In this document: piece by piece, positions 35,904 through 47,811 of the stretch | Numbering within the stretch: the stretch's first letter is position 1 | Layout of the letters: every line of letters starts with the position of its first letter | DNA from: Labyrinthula sp. Ha | Taxonomy: Eukaryota > Sar > Bigyra > Labyrinthulida > Labyrinthulaceae | Direction of reading: 5' to 3' | DNA length: 64,000 bases | Assembly: GCA_015227615.1 (NCBI GenBank) | Contig: JAALGZ010000022.1 | Coordinates: 62,001 to 126,000, forward strand | The notes under the pieces: model-generated | Databases searched by the model: none | Told to the model about the DNA's origin: nothing | The model's input: only the letters and a program-made list of their open reading frames with translations | Position numbers and translations under genes: made by a program

Positions 35904-36429
35904 ATAAGTGGTTTTAACCCATTTCATTTTAATAAGTCAAGATATGGAGTAGATTTTTTCTTCCTCTATTTTTATCACTTATATAGTTTTCTTGTTTCTT
36001 TTGAAATAGTGTATCTGAGAAAAGAAGATATTTTAATTGGATAGATCTCAATTGCAATGAATTTCATTGGTTAGCCAATGTCCCGATAAGAAAGAGGGAA
36101 CATTTGAATTATTGTAATACTAAAATAAAGAATTACAATAAAAAGACGAAATATAAAACCAAGAATATAAAAAAGGAGATATAAAACAGTGTATGAACAT
36201 TTAAAATAATCAAAATTATCATCCATATTCATTATTTTTCGAAATGTTAAAGAAACGCCTTAGAAAAGTTTTTCAGAATAACAAAACTACAAGTCCACAC
36301 TACAATAAGACTTATCCAAACCAAACCAAATAAAAAAATCAATAAAATATTATTATATGTTATCAAGTTTAACTCTCTGTATCTCCAGTACTATATCCTC
36401 CCCAATGGACGTGAAATAAAAAACCTAGT

Positions 36430-36915
36430 TTTATCAAGTAAATTACAACCAGTAATCAAACAGAAATATGACTACAGAGTAACTATTGAAGGTTAAGTTT
36501 CAGAATCTGAATTTGATAGGATTTTAGAGGCAGTAACTGAAGAACCCGAACGTATTTTGAATGCTTTTCTTGAGGAGAACAGATCTGAAGCTTTGGAAAC
36601 CTTAGAAAACTCTCCTTTGACTCCACTAGAGATTGGAGAATAATTAGAAGAAGATTTATTTTGGACTCGTACTTTACTAAATTAGGTACATCGAAATAGT
36701 TTTCCCTAGCTACTTGTGATAAAGTTTTTTGCGAGGAGAATGAAAGGATTGCGCAACTTGTTGTAGAAGTAGGCGCAGCCTTTTTCGACTGTGAGGCTGA
36801 TGGAGAAGCTGCATGCTATTGTTTTGATGATCTTATTGGCTCAACAGGAAAGTTAAGTTCAAGAAGTTTTCTTATGACAATATTTAGTGTATTGAGTGCA
36901 GTAATGCTATATTGA
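36430..36915 (+). pseudogene. Pseudogene of the cysteine-rich secreted family
   Basis: A broken host gene most similar to the copy at 30253. Recognisable parts are the acidic region between cysteines 2 and 3 (ENSPLTPLEIGE pattern near 36610-36640), then a TCDKVFCEENER block near 36713 and a DCEADGE...CYCFDDLIG block near 36788. A hydrophobic tail ends at a TGA (36913-36915). Several in-frame stops, at least one frame change and the loss of several of the conserved cysteines rule out a working product. No clear start codon with a leader remains. It lies 527 bp past the displaced 3' end of the interrupted gene, so the two are probably an old tandem pair. Confidence 0.8.
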
Positions 36916-37664
36916 GATATTTGATTAACTTCTTGTAAACAATATATATTTGGTAAAGTAGAAAAAGTCAATAACTTTATTTCTAAGGTTTAAAGGAATA
37001 AATGTTTTTGAAGAGAATAAACTAGTTTTTTCTTATCTAATTTCTTAAGCAGAAACTTCTGTAGTTTAGAAATTGAAACAGGAGTATAATTTTGGGAGAA
37101 GTGCATCAGTTAAAACAACAACAAGACTGTTGTTGAAAACAGTTCAAGAAAATATGGTTTGAAAACATCTTTTTTTCTGTTGCATTAAAATGGTCTAGAT
37201 AACCCCATATTTATTTTGAAAGATCTTTGTTGTGGCTTACACTAAATCTATAAACAAATTGCAAGAATGTGAGAGTAAAAATCTCACCACCCTTTCTAAT
37301 TCTAGCCTTAAGTTTTATAAACACTTACAGCAGGAGAAAAGACTTATTTAGAACTATAATTCATATCTGCCGTAGAGCTCCTGGTTGGCCTATTAATCTT
37401 ACGAGTTTTCAACACATTATCTTTTTCTTAAATGTCAGGGTTCCCAAACTGTTAAAGACTGGAGTGAGTTTATTCTGCGGAATTTTCAAGGAAATTTTTC
37501 TTTAGCTAAACCCCAATAAAATGCTTCAAGGTATACCTTTTCCTTTCCTTGAGTTATGTTTAACACTATTTCCTATAACCTACTATTAAGTAAAACTGTT
37601 CTACCTAACCGTCCATTCTGTGCATTCGTAAATGGCTCAAATAGCTCGATTCATTGAAGAATTC

Positions 37665-37838
37665 TGACTCAAATAAGAAGATATTATGAGTCGTAATGCT
37701 CAGACTCGGCTTATTTGGATCTCGATTCACTAGTAGAATTGGTAGTATGGCGTTTTATGGTATTTGAGATAAATTCTCTTAATGACTCAAATTGACTATA
37801 AGAATGAGCCAATAAAGTAATCTCAAATTATTGACTCA
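37665..37838. promoter_or_regulatory. Cluster of three TGACTCA sites upstream of a family gene
   Basis: TGACTCA, the classic GCN4/AP-1-type bZIP site, occurs at 37665-37671, 37783-37789 and 37832-37838, and the related TGAGTCG lies near 37687. All are 140-320 bp upstream of the ATG at 37981. Three copies in 175 bp of AT-rich DNA is far above the chance rate I would expect. The surrounding sequence also has partly repeated CTCAAAT and TTGAGAT words, so a degenerate local repeat is an alternative. Function is inferred. Confidence 0.35.
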
Positions 37839-37980
37839 TTTTATCTTTAAGAATCAAAATAAAACAATGTTCCCTGTTTTACGCTTATCTTACCTGCCCT
37901 ACAGTAAAACACAAACATAAGTCTTGTCCTATTCCAATTAAACTATTTCTTCAAACAAATTAAAGAACTAAAATAAAAAA

Positions 37981-38568
37981 ATGAAGATTGAGTTTTTTAG
38001 CACAGCCACCCTATTTGTATTTTCCCAAGCAGCGGATTACCAAGATTCCTTTCAGCAAACCCTTCTTAGCAAGAGAGAACTTCAACAAGATGAAGAATCG
38101 TTCGAACTAGAGGTTTGCCCTGCAGAAATGGTTGATGAATGTGCAAATACTTATGTAGAAGCAGAGAATAATATTGTAAACAGTTTATCTGAAGATGAAC
38201 GCAATACATACTTATTATTCAAAGATCATCTTACTGGATATGAATATACGGCTGGATTTGATTTTACAAACCAGTTGAATGAAGCTTTTGGTCCTGGGTT
38301 TTTCTGCCAAGAAGAGTTTGTAAATGCTTTTCCAAGAATTCCATTGTGTGGAGGAGTATGTCATAAGGAGTCATGTGAACTTGGAAAAACGAATATGAAC
38401 AATACTTTGTTTGGTTTATATCAGGTTTATGGATGTGAATTTGATTTTGAACTTGATATGTGTGAGATTCATGATGACCTTTTTGCTCAATTTGCAGCTG
38501 CGGAGGGAATACTGTTTAATGTAGGTGTTGCTTTTTTTGTTTCACTTTTACAATTAGCTATCAACTAG
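37981..38568 (+). CDS. Secreted cysteine-rich protein, family copy 5 (most diverged)
   Basis: Single-exon, 195 residues. The start MKIEFFSTATLFVFSQA reads as a good signal peptide with a likely cut near residue 17. The eight cysteines are kept with slightly different outer spacing: C-x7-C-x54-C-x13-C-x3-C-x4-C-x19-C-x8-C. The invariant core from cysteine 3 to cysteine 7, including the GC pair before the last loop, matches the other copies. The hydrophobic C-terminus (about 176-195) ends in Asn, again like a GPI signal. It carries a few more aromatic residues than its relatives. It lies downstream of the pseudogene and the TGACTCA cluster, and is convergent with the ABC transporter 523 bp further on. 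The family is unrecognised. Confidence 0.8.
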   Translation: MKIEFFSTATLFVFSQAADYQDSFQQTLLSKRELQQDEESFELEVCPAEMVDECANTYVEAENNIVNSLSEDERNTYLLFKDHLTGYEYTAGFDFTNQLNEAFGPGFFCQEEFVNAFPRIPLCGGVCHKESCELGKTNMNNTLFGLYQVYGCEFDFELDMCEIHDDLFAQFAAAEGILFNVGVAFFVSLLQLAIN

Positions 38569-39091
38569 AGTAGATTTTAAGAGATAGTTACTTTCTTGTT
38601 ACTTTATGTTGTCCAACCTTACCATAGAAATTATTCCTAAATACACTTCTTAAGCATGAAGAAACCATAGCAGAAAACCGTACTCCTATGGTTCTTGATA
38701 CTTACTTTTTTTACTTCTTTTGCAGCTCTATTAAAAGAGTTCGTCTACCTTACAATATTCTATTTGTTTCCTATATAATCTGTACACGAAACAAACTATT
38801 ATTATTATTAACGGTTAACCCACCAGTATCCAATAAAGACAGCAAATATTGAAAAATATTATTTGGTGTTTTTGAAGGAGCAGAAATGAATATGTAGAAA
38901 GTGTAGAAAAAGAAATGTATATTATACTTAGCATGTTCTAGACTTAGCAGATTTTTTCAATTATCTTGTTTAAAGGGAACAGAATAGAGAGCAAAAAAAA
39001 TTAGGAAATGAGAAAATAAAGAAGAATAAATTGAACCTCGAGCTGCATACGCGAGCTATACTTGATATCTATTAACTTATATTCAAAATTA
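38569..39091. other. Convergent intergenic region
   Basis: This region separates two genes whose 3' ends face each other. It contains A/T-rich runs and a short ATT triplet run near 38800 but no gene. Confidence 0.5.
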
Positions 39092-42000
39092 TTATTTTGC
39101 TTGTGCTTGCCACATTTCAGCAAATGCTCCATTAGGCTTAGCAATTAGTTCATCCGGAGAACCAGACTCTAGCAATCTTCCGTTATCTAGTACAAATATT
39201 TTATCCATATCTTTGACAGTGTTTAATCTGTGTGCAATTACAACAAGAGTATTTGAAGCAAACACTCTGCGCAAAGTTTCTTGAATAAGGCTGTCTGTAG
39301 CCTCATCTACACTGGAAGTTCCCTCATCTACACAAATAATCTTTGTGTTCTTCAACAAAGCTCTCGCAAAACAAAAGAGTTGTCTTTGTCCCTTTGATAG
39401 ATTAGCGCCAGCCTCGGTTACTTTATACTCCAACCCTGCCTCTTCATTTCCATTTGACTCCATCTTTCCAGTTGCCGTTGCCGTCAACTTAAGTTTCTTG
39501 TCTTGGGCAAGATTAACTTGTTCAAGGGAAGCCCATATAGCATCATCAGAATAGTCATTAAACGGATCCAAGTTCGTTCTCACTGTTCCGCTAAACATAA
39601 CTGCATCTTGTGGTACAATACTTAATGCCTGTTTTCTCAAGCTAACTAAAGGAATGCTAGCAATGTCTATTCCATCTATTAGAATGCTTCCGGAACTGGC
39701 TTCAATTATTCTAAACATGCTCAAAAGTGTGGAGCTCTTTCCAGAGCCAGTTCTTCCAGTGAGGGCCACTTTTTCTCCACCTTTGATTTGTAGAGAAAGC
39801 TGATTAAGAACTAAAGGTAGACCTTCTCTATATCTCGTAGAATAATTCACAAAACTAACGCCACCCTTTTCTGGCCATTGAGGTGGCAAACTAGAGAGAG
39901 TCTTACCTGGAGCTATCGAGCTTTCTCTCGGGGTTGAATCAGTGAAATGTCTCAGTCTTTCAACACTCGTAAAGTGACCTTCCAATTCAGCTGCTTGGCG
40001 CGTACCAAATTGAAGAATTCCAGAAGTTTGCATCGCGTTGGTAAGGATTAGTCCAGCGAGTCCACTCCCTAGTCTGTCTGCAAAAAGTGTTGAGAATAAA
40101 GCACAGGAGGTGATAATTGTGCAAGAAAGAAAGTCTAGGCGAATTCCAATCCATCGGTTCACAAAGTAATAGCCAATTTGCCCTTTGAGGGTAGTTTCAA
40201 CATTGGTCCTGTTCTTCTCCATGTACTGATCATTTTCTTCATAAGCTTTAATAGTAACAATCCCCTGTAAAGTGCTTTGATAATGATTAACTAAAGGCGT
40301 CTTCGTGACAGACTCGAGCCTCTTCACTTGCCGGACAACTATTCTACAATAATCTAACATTAGCTTATAAAATAGTGCCATTGGAACAAGCAAGATTAAG
40401 AACCAGGGAACAACCGCCGAAATGAGAATGATGACTACACACACTCTTGCTAGCATCTGTAGGCAAAGTTCTGCAACATCAACCAGCACAACATCCACTT
40501 TGTCCAGGTCGCCAGTAAATCTGTTCAGAATCATCCCTATCTGTGTTACATAGAAAAAACTCATCTTAGCAGATATAACAGAAGCAAATGACTCGTTATG
40601 CATCAACGTCGATGACTTGAGCGCATTCTTGGCAAAGAGAAACCCTCGAAAAACAAAAGCAAGTGCTGTTGAAAATACGAGAACAAAGTAGATGAGCACA
40701 TAGAACTCATCATCCTGATTATACTGTCCTGAAGTCCACACATTCAGCCAAGTATCACTGCCTGCTTTGGCACCTTCAGCTCCCCAGAATAAGAGCATTA
40801 ATATTACGAATATAGGAAGACCTCCCATCCCCATTATAAAATGTTTCAGGGTATCAAAGCTCACCGCACCAGACTTATTGTCTTCAGCCTGGATTAACTT
40901 TCCTGCCATTGATTCCCGATTAGAGTTCACAGAAAACTCAGATCCTACCCGTGAAAATACTTCCTCTGTTGCATCCTCAATTGCCTCTATACTCTCAACA
41001 CTGATTTCTCTTTCTATGGCGACAGATTCTTTCTCTTCCAGCTGCTCTGCGGGGTTAGCTTCCGCTTGCCTATCAGAGCTCATGCTCTCCAGGACCTTAT
41101 CCCTAAGGCCTTCATCTTCTAAGTTAAGCAACTCATTATAGTTTCCTTGAGCTAAGATCTTCATGTCTTTCAATACAACCACATTACTGGCAAGAGGCAG
41201 GACATGAATGGCATGGGTTGCCAGGATAACGCATTTGTTTCGTTTAACAAGAAAGTTTTGTATACACTCATTAAATAAGAGCTCCGAAACGTTTGCATCT
41301 ACAGCACTTAAAATATCATCAAGAATGTAAACATCAGCATCAGCGTACAAAGCCCTTGCAAGTGAAACCCTTGTTTTCTGCCCACCGCTAACAGTTAATC
41401 CACGTTCTCCTAATTCGGTATTTGATCCTGCAGGGAAAATGGCTAAATCAGGCTCGAGACACGAAACTCTCACAACTTCTCTATACTTCTTACTATCATA
41501 CTTTCTTCCCATGAGAATGTTTTCTCGAACAGTAGCATTGAATACCCACGGGTGTTGAGACACATAGGCAATAGAGCCAGTTAGTTGAACAGTGGCATCT
41601 TTTGAGTTAATCAAACGCATGTTTCCGAGCAGAGAGCCTGTCAAAAAAGATGTCTTACCCTCACCAACTTTTCCTACGACACAAGTAAGTTCGCCGGCTT
41701 TAGCTTCAAATTTTTGAATTGACATATCAATAGCGACACTACTTACACTGCGCTTGTACTTTGCATTCTTTACAAATACTCTTGTCGTGGTGGCATTTTT
41801 TTCAACATCAATTCTTTGAGGCTTTTCATGCGGTTCAAATTCGGCATTTACTAAGAATTTCTCTATTCGGCCAAGAGCAACTAGAGCTTCTGATCCAAAC
41901 CTAACTCCCATAGCCAGAAGAGAGAGAGGAAAAGAGATAGCGTTATACAAAGCAATTGTTCCGAAGGCAGTGGCTGCAGTCAATGTTTCCCCTAGTAACA

Positions 42001-43099
42001 AAGTGTGAGTTGCAAAAGTCACTAAACTGGCAATTAACAAGAAAGATACAGCAAAAGAATTGTTCACGGCTTTCAAATAAGCCGTTTTCCTCAATTGCTG
42101 CAACTCTCTGTTTCGAACTTCAGCAATCTTTTCGGAAAAAGGTCCTTCCCACCCATACATTTTGACTAGTTGAGCTGCATTCAGTATCTCCGACATTAGG
42201 TTTACTCTTTCATCTGTAATCCCAATTGCCTTTACTCTAACTTTTATAATTGTTTTTGCAAGTAAAGATTGAAGAGGAACCATACAAAAAATACAAAAGA
42301 ATCCAGCAAACGAAGCAACACCAATCACTCTGTACGCCAAGCCAATTGCAACCGAAATAATAACCGGACTAGAAACAACAAATGCGCCATAAAGAGCACC
42401 ATCCCTAACTCTCTCACAATCATTCTGAGCAATGTTTAAAATAGTACCTGAAGTAGACTGAAACTCAGTGATCCTCATTAACTTCTCGTAAACAATTCCC
42501 AGTAGAGCCGCACGAGACTTTAAGCTTACCCAAGTAGATTCCCTCCAGTAGCTCTGAATTGAGAAAGAACGACCAAGTTCACACGTTAGAAAGGCCAATG
42601 TTAAGTAGAATCCTCGGTAAGGAACTTCCCAAGAACCTATTTCTACTGTTGGTTCATCCGGATCGCCTGCTTCAAAATTATCAAGAATTTCCAGTAGTGC
42701 CACTAAGACAACTCCAGATTGAATCAGAAGAAAACTGGCGAATAAAAACTAAAATAAACCCTAAAATGAAAAGATACTTTGAAGAAAAATGCACGCGCAA
42801 TTCCACCGCCGTGAACTTTGAACAAAATTGACAACATCTTAGGTTGCACCTTGTCATTCTTAAGCCTTGAATCCCACAAATCTTTAATTTCATCCGTCAA
42901 CTTTTCAGAACGCAGTCTTTCTGGTAGATTCCATAGATACGCTAAAACTTTTATGACAATAAAGAAAGATACTTGCATCAGGAACATTGTTCTTAAAGGC
43001 AAAGTTGATAAAACGGCTGGCCCATAAATAAAACAGGTCAGAAAATGGTCCATAGGACATCAAATCATCTTTCCAATCAATATTTTTTTCGTTCTCCAT
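39092..43099 (-). CDS. ABCC-type (MRP) ABC transporter, two very short introns
   Basis: A full-length ABC exporter of the ABCC family, about 1315 residues, with two transmembrane domains and two nucleotide-binding domains. Exons on the minus strand: 43099-42973, 42941-42778 and 42748-39092, with introns of 31 nt (GTATCTTTCT...TTTTAG) and 29 nt (GTATCTTTTC...TTTTAG). Splicing restores the conserved ABCC start (GPFSDLFYLWASRF, YLWNLPERL) and leads into the first transmembrane helix. NBD1 has Walker A GKVGEGKTS (about 458), signature VSGGQ (about 551) and Walker B ending LDD, the degenerate acidic pair usual for ABCC NBD1. NBD2 has GRTGSGKSS (about 1098), LSKGQRQ (about 1216), CVDEGTSSVD (about 1238) and H-loop IAHRLN (about 1268). 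The linker between halves is acidic. No TMD0 is present. Likely substrates are organic anions or conjugates, at a vacuolar or plasma membrane. Confidence 0.93.
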
Positions 43100-43127
43100 C
43101 TTTCAAATACTCTTTCTTAACGGCTAT

Positions 43128-43612
43128 GTTTTGTGGTATTGGTCTATGTGGATACAACGGACAAAATTGGGATAGTTCTGCCGTTCTTCGGAAAAAGTTT
43201 TTTTTGGCCGATGAGGACATTACGGAATTTAGATCATACAAATTCACCGCTTTGAAACAAATTAAGGAATTTAATACTAAAGTTAATGCTCTGAAGATGT
43301 TTCTGGGAAATTTCGTGTAAGTGGTTGTGAAGGAGGAGAGTTTGTCTTGGCCCGAGTGAAACAAAGACAAAAAAGAAAAAAGATAAGTTTCAAATATAGT
43401 TTTCCATGATGTTGGAATAATTTCTTAATGATGAGAGTCTTTAAAGAGGAATCTTACAGTTGAGATTTAAGTTTGGAGATGAGACGACAAATATTACAGA
43501 GACAATAAAACAAGGGATTAAGATACGTGCGGTGCTTCTTGACGAAACTAGCTCCACGCTAAGTAGCCTGTTATCTTCATTTATTGTTCAAGTTCACTGT
43601 CTTATTTAAAGC
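43128..43612 (+). CDS. Hypothetical small gene, weakly supported
   Basis: An open frame of 64 codons starts MFCGIGLCGYNG at 43128. At its end GTGTAAGT could be a splice donor. A later in-frame stretch, about 43455-43612, follows a TTACAG acceptor-like site and has coding-like composition (DETTNITETIKQG). If spliced, the product would be roughly 113 residues with no domain I recognise. The MFCGI start recalls the N-terminal nucleophile start of glutamine amidotransferases, but the rest does not support that. Only 28 bp separate this ATG from the divergent ABC transporter start, which makes a real gene doubtful. It may be a gene fragment. Confidence 0.2.
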
Positions 43613-46600
43613 ATCCCAAGCCTCATACCCACTAGAGTTAGATGCACGTCGAATATACCCACTAACTCAATGGTAAAACTACTAGGTCTTTAAATCCGTG
43701 ACTGCATAGGGGTTCATTACCACCACAAGTATCTCGTTCATAGGCCACAGTACTTTATTATGGAGGAGCTTTGGCCAATACACTCTTCGCACCCACTTTC
43801 TGGGTTGAGGTCTGTAAGCCTGTCCAGTACAGGCGTTATTACGTTTAGTTTATCCATACAGAAAAGTTAAATTCAGTTTTTTGGTACTACTAGGCTATAA
43901 GGAAAATTATGCGGTAAACTTAAAAAGCAAAAAGTTCTAAAGAGTCTTTGCTAATATGACACACAGTCCAGTTTTCCACTTCTTGCCTCTGTGATCTGAA
44001 ACGTTGAAAACAATTCGTGCTTTGTTAAAGTAATAATTATGTTAGAACTGACATTATTTACTAGATTCAAGTTAGGCTCCATTCCAGGGGTCTTGATGAT
44101 TTCAAGGAAGCTGTGACAGTAAACTCGTAATTATTGGTTCCTGAGACATGGTGCACCTCACCATGGTCAAAGTATATGACCACGAAAAATCCACTGCAGG
44201 TAATTGTATCAGATTAAGTCAGATCCCGAACTACTACGAGATATTTGAACTAAGTCTAACTAATATCCAGTGAATGTAAAATGGATGGAATAGATTTTGC
44301 TCTCTTTGACCTGGTATTGTTCGTAAAGATGCAGCTTGTGATGTAACTCGTGGCCTTCATTCACACTCTAAGTTGTCATCTAAATCATACCTTTGCCCGC
44401 AAGGAGTTGATGATTACGCTTAAGCACGTGGTAGATGAGGTCGAGATCTGATCACAATGTATTTCACTTAAAGTCACATATATGCAAGACAAGGCGTAAC
44501 TTATCGAAGTTAAACCCTAAATTCTGTGTAGCTTTGTGTCAATGCATGCGGTACCAATAGAAGTGAATTTATTTAAACACGTTTTTGTTTAAACGGCTTA
44601 AATCAACCATTCATTAGAACAACAAGAAACAAAATAACAAGAAAGTGCGCATAAATACAATATTGGCTCCTTCTTGCCTAATTCGTGGAGTTCATGAACG
44701 ATCATTGGAGTCAGATACTCGTAATTTAATGGAAAAATGTCTTATCATGTTGTATATACAGCAAATTGGACTGTGGTATTCGTACTCATAATAGCAATCA
44801 GTTATATTCAAAGATTGGAACCTTTAGCCCCTTAGAAATAAAATAAAACACTAGAGTACAACTGAAAAAGTTGAGACACAATCTCTTTAGTACTTAGCGA
44901 GATGTTATCGGTTATCCTCGCTTCAATGGTGAATCAAGCAGTACTAGATTCTTAATTAGAAGTGAGGTTAATGGTTCATCCCACAGTGTTTTCAATATAG
45001 TTAGGGTAATTTTCTATAGAAACTAGTCTCTTATGACTTTTGAACAAACTGATTGCACAGGTAACCTAGTCCTCTGTATCTTGCGTTCCTTTGATTTAAA
45101 ATCCGAAGAGGCCGAGGTCTTAGCAGCTAAACTGCTGCAGGGTTCGCAGTAGTGAAAACTAACTTACAGGTTGATGTTCTCACGAGGATCAAGTCACACC
45201 CTGTCATTAATTATACGGGTAGCGTTTTTTTTTCAACATGTCGTGTAGCACTATGTGGCCACCAAGTTTGAATTACTGCATATAAATAAGAGGTTTCAAC
45301 ATCTTCTTAGTTAGAATATAAGTGTCCAGGTGCAAGAAACGCCCAAAGACTTCAATAATTTACTAAGACAAAGTCAACTTAGCACTTCTATTTCTTTGTT
45401 ACAATTCTTTACTCTTGTTATTATAGCAAACGATCGAGTTGAATCTTTGAAGCAGAAATATGTGTTACAGTTAAGTCATTCTCCATGACAAGTAAGTATC
45501 TTTTTCACTAGGGCACTTTTCTTAACAGAGTTTTTACTATGTTGCGACAAGAAATAACAATGGACTTTAATCGTAACGTTCTACAAATTCTTGGAAGCGC
45601 AGCATCAATGTGGCGTATAACTATGCTATTTATTATTGCGGCCAAGCAATTAAATGTCGTAAAAATAGGTCCAAGTTTAGTATGTAGAGAATTTCATATT
45701 TGTTTCTTAGTATACGCCATCGATTAGACAATTAACTAATGAATCCTGTGATTATTTGTTAAGCAATTTGCAGAAACAAACAGTGGCACGGTTTTCAACT
45801 GGTACTCACTGGATATTTGTTTTTATAGAAAGGTTATAGGGATAAATGTTCCTGGACGAGTATAAATTCGATTGTTCCTCTAAAACTGAGTGTACAAAAT
45901 TGAAGAATCTTCTGAGGACTGAGGTATGACCCAGTCAGAATCATACACTGTCTGTCCAACAATATCAGTTGCCAAAAAAATTGTACTAACAATCAACAAT
46001 ATGCCTCGTAAACAGAACCAAGCAGGTTTCACTTATTTTGATATCATATGAGTGTGTTTTCCAGTTTTTGTGGTACTACACAGGGGCAAACCAACAAAGG
46101 CGTAAGTATTAGCGCAGGATTTAGTAACAACATTCTTAACACTCAGCTTCCAAGGATTAAATATGACACGAACCGCATAACAGAGTTTCTCAGGAACTAA
46201 AATTCCATTTCTAAGAATACGGTGCCTAGAAGAAATGAGCTGAAACAATAAAGTAGTATGATATACTGAAACTATTTATAACTTAATGTTTCTATCTCAG
46301 ACACTGGAATGAAAAGTACTTTAGTAATGCAAGTAAATGAAGCTTTAACGTCTTAGTTGAAAACTAAGTCTAAAAAAGTTCTCTACTAGTATGTTTCCTA
46401 GATGACATAAACACTTCAATCTAAAGAAGTGATTTATTCACATGTCGCGAAATTAGCATATAGACAGACTATGCACACAGCACAATTGTTTCTTCTGCCT
46501 TTTGTGCTAGCCTTTTTAGTTTTATCTTTTGCTCTAACAATTCTTATTCTTACTTTTGCAGAGCTTTAGTGTGTTATATTTTAATTAAACAGTCTTAAGA

Positions 46601-47811
46601 TGAAATTTTAACAAGAAGCTACCATTAGGGAAACATGGTTGTCACGGTCAATTGCTAAGTTACGTTTCGAAAGAACATTCTTCTTTAATAAATATACTGA
46701 AGAATACGCCTAAAAAGATCACACACCCTCAATTATACATGTTCAAATTGTTGCTTAGTGAGAACGGAAATCATAACGTAGAGTATCTTTTTTCGGGACC
46801 CCAGTTAACAATTGAACTTATTGACGAGTTTGGGTCTATGCCATTACTCCGCTACTGAAGGTAATTGAACAAATACCAACTCCCAAAAGCTTAAAATTTA
46901 TCTTTCGACCTTACATTAGTTTCATGTTTACTTAGAGTTGTTTCTCTAGTTAATATTTGTACAACTTAATTTATATTGGGTAGAGTAATGCAATATTGTT
47001 ATAATAGTATATAACAGTTCAGTCGAACTATTAGTTCAGGTGGAACCGTGCAACTGAATACTACAGTCCAGTTTTCTCACTAGCCTAACCACTGGGCGTA
47101 AGTCATGCAGGGATAAGAATAAGCTTAGAATAGGTAATACAAATAGTTTAAATACTATTTGTAAATTGAATGGATTGATAAGTGTGTTTATCTTAGAGTT
47201 AATTTTTTATTTTATCATAACGATACAGACTGTTATCCAGTTGTTTACCTAAAGTACATGAACGAGGAAATAAAGAAGCAACATGAACTACATAAATATG
47301 TCAGACATTAGTTACTATTGTGATCAGCATGAGATTCTTTCTTTTTAAAGTTAAAAGCAAAAAACTCTGATCAAGTGTATTTCCTTCGAGTGACATCATA
47401 AAATTATCATCCTTAGAACCAATGTCTCTTTATTTTAGTATCGTAGAATTAAGAAAATGTACTTAGTAAAACCAATAGAATATTTGGAAATTAGTGCGTT
47501 CGTATATTCTTTAGAGTATCTATTAGACACTCATCACCTCTCAGAAAAAAGCTCTCGAAAACATGTAGGACAAAATTCCTTATTTTTGCAGATGAAGTTT
47601 TTTATTTTTTTTTATACATGTTAAACAAGTAGTTAAAATACAGAACTTTCAACAAATCTTATCTTTCGGATATTAAATAATAAAAAATAACCTTTTTGAA
47701 CACTTATCACAGAGTAATAAATTCTCGTGCAGAAATCTTATCAAATAATCCAAACTTCAACACTTATACAAATTGCTCAACAATCACTGTCTAGCCATAA
47801 AATACAAAAAT
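43613..47811. other. Gene-poor stretch with decayed sequence
   Basis: No supportable gene was seen in about 4.2 kb. The part at 43.6-45.3 kb is less AT-rich, has a tRNA-like relic near 43.65 kb, and reads like decayed repeat DNA. Frames at 45539-45727, 46248-46033 and 46652-46858 are short and unrecognised. Confidence 0.45.
43654..43733 (+). other. tRNA-like relic
   Basis: TAACTCAATGGTA (43663-43675) matches the D-arm and box A of many tRNAs; it is like that of plastid tRNA-Lys. An anticodon-arm-like GGTCTTTAAATCC follows at 43685-43697, and a box B-like GGTTCATTACC at 43711-43721. D-stem and acceptor pairing are not preserved, so it is not a working tRNA. It may be a tRNA pseudogene, an organelle-derived fragment or a SINE head. 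Confidence 0.3.

Noticed and set aside
45105-45160. tRNA-like GGCCGAGGTCTTAGC with a GGTTCGC word
   Set aside because: Box B match is poor, and the strongest structure is a simple hairpin; too weak to call.
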